From: Pseudovirgaria hyperparasitica
Lineage: Eukaryota > Ascomycota > Dothideomycetes > Acrospermales > Acrospermaceae
Direction: 5' to 3'
DNA: 64,000 nt
NCBI RefSeq assembly: GCF_010093815.1
Contig: NW_022985559.1
Location: 869,180-933,179 of the forward strand
Part shown: positions 59,001 to 64,000 of the stretch, piece after piece
How positions within the stretch are numbered: the stretch's first letter is position 1
Layout of the letters: each line of letters opens with the position of its first letter
The notes under the pieces: generated by a model
Seen by the model: the letters and a program-made list of their open reading frames with translations, nothing else
Databases searched by the model: none
What the model was told of the DNA's origin: nothing
Program-made: the position numbers and the translations under genes

Positions 59001-61051
59001 AGCTGACAATAAGGAGATAGTGTTATTTATTGACTGCGCGTTGTCTTAGGTGCTCGCGTAGCCATCAAGTTGTAAGTGAAAAATCGGTTATACTCTTACA
59101 GAATGTCTATTTCCTCAGCACTCTGGGAAGGTGGCACGTTACGATGTCATCTAAGATCTGGCTCCATTTCCAACTTGTTAGCTTTGAAGTAATTCGATAT
59201 TAGTTCTCCCTGGGTTGTATTGAAATCTTCAGTCCTTTGCCCAATTACACTATTTGTCCGCGTCTTCTTGCTTTAGCGCACCCATTCAAGACCTAGCACC
59301 TGATACATGCTTACGCCGTGTATAATCTACTGCGATGCTGACGACATCTCTCTGTAATGGTGCCAGTGACTTCCATCTACTCTTACTTATAGTGACCAAA
59401 GATCCAGAAGCTGCCTGGACATAACTTTCAACAACCTTCACATTGGTTCTGATAAGGAGGTCAGGATACAGCGTGGTAACATGTGCAGACATCTTACATA
59501 TTACTCGAAGCAGCATTGGGGGATCGAGTCCGCTACGCGTTGCAGATCTGAGATCTAGGAGCTTATTGTAACTCGGTTTCAGCAAACAGATTGAAAATTA
59601 ACAAGGACATTATACTTCATACTCAACCAAGATATGGATGACAATGGAACGGCACAGTCATCTATTAAGACGGCCACCCATTTCGGAAAGGAGATGTTCC
59701 ATACAATATGCCAAGTGACGGACAGACTGACTCACAATCAGACGCATCTATTCGTGTATCCCAGCAGTCAGGCATGTCTATCGAAGCATCCTGGTTGTTT
59801 GCTAACACATTGGTCACCTGATGAATAATACTGATCAGTTGACTTGGAAATAGGCGGAACTTTTAGGGATAGATCCAAGGGAATCATAGGTATAAAAGGT
59901 AGGAGACCGACCCAATAACGCTACATCCAAGACGATGTCTGCCAACAATGGTGACACGGGAAGCACTGTTTACGCAGCATGACGCCCCACCTCCCTATAG
60001 CGCAACCTGTGCCACATGCCTGCCATTATCGATTAGCCTTCCAACAACAGACTGCTAACCGATTGCAAGATAATATGAAGACAATATCTGAGATTGTGTG
60101 GAATGAAGACATTTCGACATTATCACCAAGGGGGTTGCGGGTTCTGACTGTTGAAGCGCGTGTATTCTGTTGCTGAACTCGAGCCGGGCTTATTCGAGCC
60201 GCAGTAGACGGGACAAATTCACGTCGGCCATGATGGCAGAAATTGTTGAATGTTTTTGAATCGTATATACCTCGTATTCTTCTCGTGGAGCGAACATTTT
60301 TTCTTTAGCACTTTGCCTTCAAACGTAAACGATAAAATTCAACACAACGCCAGTAACGCCACGGTAATCTGGACTCTTCTTTGCAATCCTGGCTCCTATA
60401 TCTATGTGAGTAGCGCGCAGGTCCATCTCGGCATGCAGTGCTGTTGCAGTGTGGCGCCGACACATGCTTTCTCGCTTCCAGCGTGAAAAGAGAATTGCAT
60501 GCCGTTTTTAGGCTACATGCTACTATCTTAGAGACCTACGTGGAAGATTGGAGGCTTCCAGTAGGTCAATTGAATCGACATTGGTTGTCCTAGGTGACAG
60601 TCGTTTGGCACCTTGTAAATCTGGAATGTAGAGCAATGGTGTGCATATTCCCACGTTTTGTAGCGCCTTAGTTATGTACATTAGGAGCTCAATCATGTAC
60701 AACAGCTTGGGGTCTTAACTGTTACAAGCAGTGATGATCACAATCAGATGCTAGTGCCTGTTCGAGCAGACCATGGTTCGGCAGCATGTGTCCGTTGCCA
60801 AGAACGCCCAACCATGGGGTAAACAAGGCACCAACCCCAGATCTGCACTCTAACTAGCCCCTATAGGCATGGCGCTATGAATGGACTGTACCGGCTCCAT
60901 CACATGGGTGGACGATTCGGCAGCCCTGCTTCATCGCGCAAGTCTACACGATGCTTCTCTCGACTGAGCCGGGTTCTTGGTCGAACGACCATGAGGTACC
61001 ACGAGAGCGCCGGCCTAAGTCTTGATAATTAGACGGGCCTAGATGAACAAA

Positions 61052-61059
61052 TATAAATA
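61052..61059 (+). promoter_or_regulatory. TATA box of the HsbA-like gene
   Basis: TATAAATA lies about 90 bp before the ATG at 61145 and is followed by a C/T-rich leader, typical of a strongly expressed fungal gene. Confidence 0.6.
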
Positions 61060-61144
61060 GAGTCTTACTCCCTGCGTTAATTGACGTTCCTCAAGCAGGC
61101 ATCAACCATCCTATTCCGCACGCTCATACTCCAAATCTCTCATC

Positions 61145-61702
61145 ATGTACTGGTTCAACCCTCTCGTGCTTGTTAGCACGCTCACTCTTGCCTCCGCAGC
61201 AGTCCTCCCAGCTGTAGAGAAGCGCGATGGCGCCCAAACCGTCAAGGACATCAACAGCATCTCATCCCAGACAGACGCTATCTACAAGCAAGTCAACGAC
61301 TTCAAGGGTGGCCCACTCTCCTCCCTCCAAGCCCTCGGCATTCAGACCGCCTCTATCAAGCTCGACAACACCATCAAGCAAGGCACCAAGAACGCCAACA
61401 AATCAGCCAAGTTTACCTCGGACGAGAGCAATAACATTGCTATTGCTACCCTGGACCTCCAACCCAAAGTCACTGTGCTTATTGATGCGTTGATCAACAA
61501 GAAGCAAGGCTTCCAGACCGCGTTGTTGGGACTGAGCGCTGTGCCACTTGTCAAGCAGACGCTGACCACGTTGAGGGCTGATACAAAGACTTTTGGACAG
61601 GCAGTGACCGCGAAGTTGACACCTGATATTGCGGAGTTGGCTCCGATTGTGTTGGACTTGATTGACCAGGACTTCGCCAGGGGTATCGCTGCTTTCTCTT
61701 GA
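61145..61702 (+). CDS. Secreted hydrophobic surface-binding protein A (HsbA) family protein
   Basis: This single-exon gene encodes 185 aa. A signal peptide (MYWFNPLVLVSTLTLASAA) and probable KR processing site precede the HsbA domain: AQTVKDINSISSQTDAIYKQVNDF, GPLSSLQALGIQTASIKLDNTI, then helices to PDIAELAPIVLDLIDQDFARGIAAFS. HsbA of Aspergillus binds hydrophobic surfaces and recruits secreted cutinases or similar enzymes; fungal paralogues are cell-wall or secreted proteins. The family-typical C-terminal 'I..DF..GI..F' is present, and no cysteine is seen in the mature part. A TATA box and pyrimidine-rich leader suggest regulated high expression. It converges on the DUF6536 gene with only 60 bp between stop codons. 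Confidence 0.9.
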   Translation: MYWFNPLVLVSTLTLASAAVLPAVEKRDGAQTVKDINSISSQTDAIYKQVNDFKGGPLSSLQALGIQTASIKLDNTIKQGTKNANKSAKFTSDESNNIAIATLDLQPKVTVLIDALINKKQGFQTALLGLSAVPLVKQTLTTLRADTKTFGQAVTAKLTPDIAELAPIVLDLIDQDFARGIAAFS

Positions 61703-61762
61703 AGAGGCAGTTGAGGTATACGAGATATGAGATAGCTGCATACAATGCATTGAGACTCTATG

Positions 61763-64000
61763 TCACCTATACAGCTGTCCAACTATAGGCCTCTCGGCAA
61801 GTCTACTAGTGAACGAACAATGCCTGACGCTAGGCGCAACCGTGGACTCATCATCCGGCGAGACATCTCCCCATACGACCTCCTGTACGTGCGCATCATT
61901 ATCTCCAGGCAAGCCATGGCACGCTGCACTGATGACAGCGCTGTTGCTCACTTCCCCAAGGCCATTATGCAGCTTTTTAAATGCACCCAAGCATAACGTC
62001 AGGATTGTCACAAGTAGACATATACATACCAAGCCGATGATGCCCGCACTGGAGTAGCCCAACCTGGAAAGGCGATCATCAGGGTCGATATTATGATTCC
62101 GATCCACACCATCAATACGCACCATAAAGATGCTTTGAGATGTCATCCAGTGTAGTAGCGCTGAAACACCCATCAGAGGCAACGCGTACATGATCGGTAA
62201 TGTGAAGAAGTGAGTCGGCCGCTGGGCACCTCTGGGCCGCTCAGACACTCTAAGGCCCTTGCGACGGACGGCGAGACGATCAAACTCTTCTGCGATGGCC
62301 AATTTGCAGTAGATGTTGTTATATGCAACATACAAGATGGAGAAGCCAAGTTGTGGGATGTTGGCTACTAAGAGAGAAGGCACGATGCCGGAACTACCTA
62401 CATCATCTCCTTGGAATGATGCTAGGGATTGTATGTTCGGAACGCCTAAGCCGTTCGCAAAAGCTGAGCCGTGTGCGCCGTCGATGGCAAAGTATAGAGC
62501 AATTCCTAATACGATGGCGTAGACAGATGATCTGTATTGTCAATTAGATGGTGAGGAAACCAGTCTTCATGATCACGAAACTCACAGGCCGATTGTGGAG
62601 AAGAATTGCACACTGTTTGCGCCATGCCACCAGCGAAGATGTCGGCCGGTGTGAACTTGGGGATCGTAGTGCGCAGCCCAGTTGTCTTTTCGAATCTGTC
62701 TAGAGGAGACTAGACACATTCCTCGCGTTGTCTCATCCTCGAATTGAAGGAATGAGGAGATAGCGTCACCCAATGTGCGCAGGAATTGCCCGACTGGCTT
62801 CTCGAACACTAAATAGGCGATTATAATGGTCTTGATACTGCCGACCACAACGACAGCCAACATTAACCAGACGTTGAATTGTAGCTGGCAAACGTCGGGA
62901 GTTGAGCGGGCTAGACAGCGTGAGATGGGATGGTCAAGTAAGGTCCAGTTCTTGCCATGACTGGTACCCTCTTCCGCCAGTTCCAGACTGCAACGGTCGC
63001 TGTCCTGGCTCGTGCTGTTGAGGATGTCTCGGCATATCCAACGGAAAGGGTCCCCATTGGTACTGGCTTTGTCCATAGAGACAGCACGTTGAGGGTATCG
63101 AGACCAAAGTAAAGGTTCATCCTCAGCATTACTAGTGACAACGAGCAAGTCACTGTACGATTGAGGGAAGCTATTCGAGTAGTTCCTGATGCATGACATG
63201 GTGTCCATCTCAACAAATGCTGAGGCTAGAGTAGGATCGCGACCATCCTTTAGGAGAGAGATCACGGTGGTATCGTTCTCTCTCCAGAATTCGTAAGTGT
63301 TCTTAGTGTCGTAGGAGTTGAACAGCTTAGGTGAGGAATTCTCGACTGAAGGCTGCCATGTCGTATTCGTAAAGTAACCCTCGGTAACAAGCGCGATGGC
63401 GTACTGGTTGGATTGGCTTGACGTGAAGAAAACAGAATTAAAGCTATATCTTCCGTCAGGATAAATAGTCGAATGGGATGGAAGTTGAGCTTACAATAGA
63501 TGTAAAGGCATGGATGTTATCCCGAGAAGCAGCCACAAGATGGCTCTCTTTTTGCTAATGTACTTTAAATTTCGGAGACTTTGGACACCAATTTCAACCC
63601 ATTTTCTTTTCGCATGCGCTCGATCGACCTCATCCCTGGACGGTGCCATCAATCCTTCCATGGCGTACGTAGAAGCTCCAAGTATAAAAGTTGATATGGC
63701 ATTCAGTCCTCCATGAATGCCAGTGTCTGCACGGTGAACATAGCTGCAAGAGCCACGAACAATAGTGCCAGAGCCGTGTTCCACACCAAAATTCCGATAC
63801 ATCCAGATATAGACGACGAGATTGATCACCAGAGCTCCAGTAGAAAGAGCTAAGGCGCGCACAAGACCAGCTTTCCACCCAGCTACGAAGGTATTGTAGA
63901 CTGATGCGAAATGTCCAGTACCAAATTGCTCACGCTCTTTGTGCTCGAGTCTTTCAGGAAAAGATCGCGGGTAATCCACCGTCCAGCTTGGCTCAATTTC
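61763..64000 (-). CDS. DUF6536 multi-pass membrane protein (5' end outside window)
   Basis: The visible part has three exons: beyond 64000 to 63495, 63443-62586 and 62531-61763. GT-AG introns are 51 and 54 bp, and 710 codons are visible. No ATG occurs before the window edge, so the N-terminus is missing. The DUF6536 start is clear: GWKAGLVRALALSTGALVINLVVYIWM, then GLNAISTFILGASTYAMEGLMAPSRDEVDRAHAKRKWVEIGV and AILWLLLGITSMPLHLFFNSVFF. A large extracellular loop follows, with several N-glycosylation sites (NTT, NDT, NYS, NST, NWT). Further membrane helices include VWLMLAVVVVGSIKTIIIAYLVF, SVYAIVLGIALYFAIDG, FTLPIMYALPLMGVSALLHW and GIIGLVCICLLVTILTLCLG. This family is common in filamentous ascomycetes; its function is not known. 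Confidence 0.88.

Larger units (their letters stand above)
51192..61051. other. 10 kb gene-poor region downstream of the C2H2 regulator
   Basis: No convincing gene was found. 51540-56160 is rich in microsatellites and strand-asymmetric low-complexity DNA: G/T-rich at about 51550-52450, C-rich at about 54520-55100, G-rich from about 55140. 56900-59000 is TA-rich and degenerate. 59000-61050 is of mixed composition with a few short frames, the longest 99 codons at 59286-59585 (-). All frames here are short or repeat-driven. Noncoding RNA cannot be excluded. Confidence 0.5.

Noticed and set aside
59286-59585. 99-codon minus-strand frame near the TA-rich region
   Set aside because: No recognisable family and no splice partner were seen. 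It may be part of a decayed gene but cannot be supported.

Overview
The window reads as a chromosome segment from a filamentous ascomycete (Pezizomycotina). The evidence is the short introns of about 42-71 bp with CTRAC-like branch points, two Zn2Cys6 regulators, a bZIP-DUF3425 protein, an HsbA-type surface protein, a DUF6536 membrane protein, and TA-rich degenerate islands that resemble repeat-induced point mutation (RIP). Gene content would fit a Dothideomycete, but I cannot fix the genus. No rRNA, tRNA, CRISPR array or intact transposon was recognised. All exon structures were inferred by eye from reading frames and splice signals.

Layout. 0-8.2 kb holds four consecutive secreted or surface-type genes: a subtilisin-like protease (-), an alpha-carbonic anhydrase (+), a small cysteine-rich secreted protein (+) and a Cys-rich protein with a possible GPI-like tail (+). 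TA-rich degenerate DNA lies between them. 8.4-18.4 kb carries a Zn2Cys6 factor (-), 6-phosphogluconolactonase (-), a four-TM membrane protein (+), a bZIP-DUF3425 factor (-) and a DUF4267-like membrane protein (+). 18.4-25.1 kb has a 3 kb gene-poor stretch, then a PH-domain protein (+) that converges on an Nnf1-like kinetochore protein (-). 26.2-30.8 kb has a sugar transporter followed on the same strand by a Zn2Cys6 regulator, a plausible transporter/regulator unit. 31.9-35 kb has an EF-hand protein and an alpha/beta hydrolase. 35.7-42.2 kb has a DAL5-like MFS transporter (-) divergent from a cytosolic GH31 glycosidase (+), a likely uptake-and-cleavage pair, followed by Ap4A phosphorylase (+).

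42.2-61.1 kb is dominated by one C2H2 zinc-finger regulator at 48.8-51.2 kb. It sits alone between 6.5 kb and 10 kb of microsatellite-rich or degenerate sequence with no convincing gene. The last 3 kb carries an HsbA-like secreted protein (+) that converges on a DUF6536 protein (-), which runs off the window.

The main points for follow-up are these. An in-frame TGA splits the C2H2 gene from a well-formed C-terminal extension; it can be removed by a 48 bp GC-AG intron, or be read through (its context is TGA CAA TCA). GC-AG introns look unusually frequent, with three inferred among about two dozen. Splicing changes upstream start codons in two genes. The isolated C2H2 gene has a repeat-rich neighbourhood.
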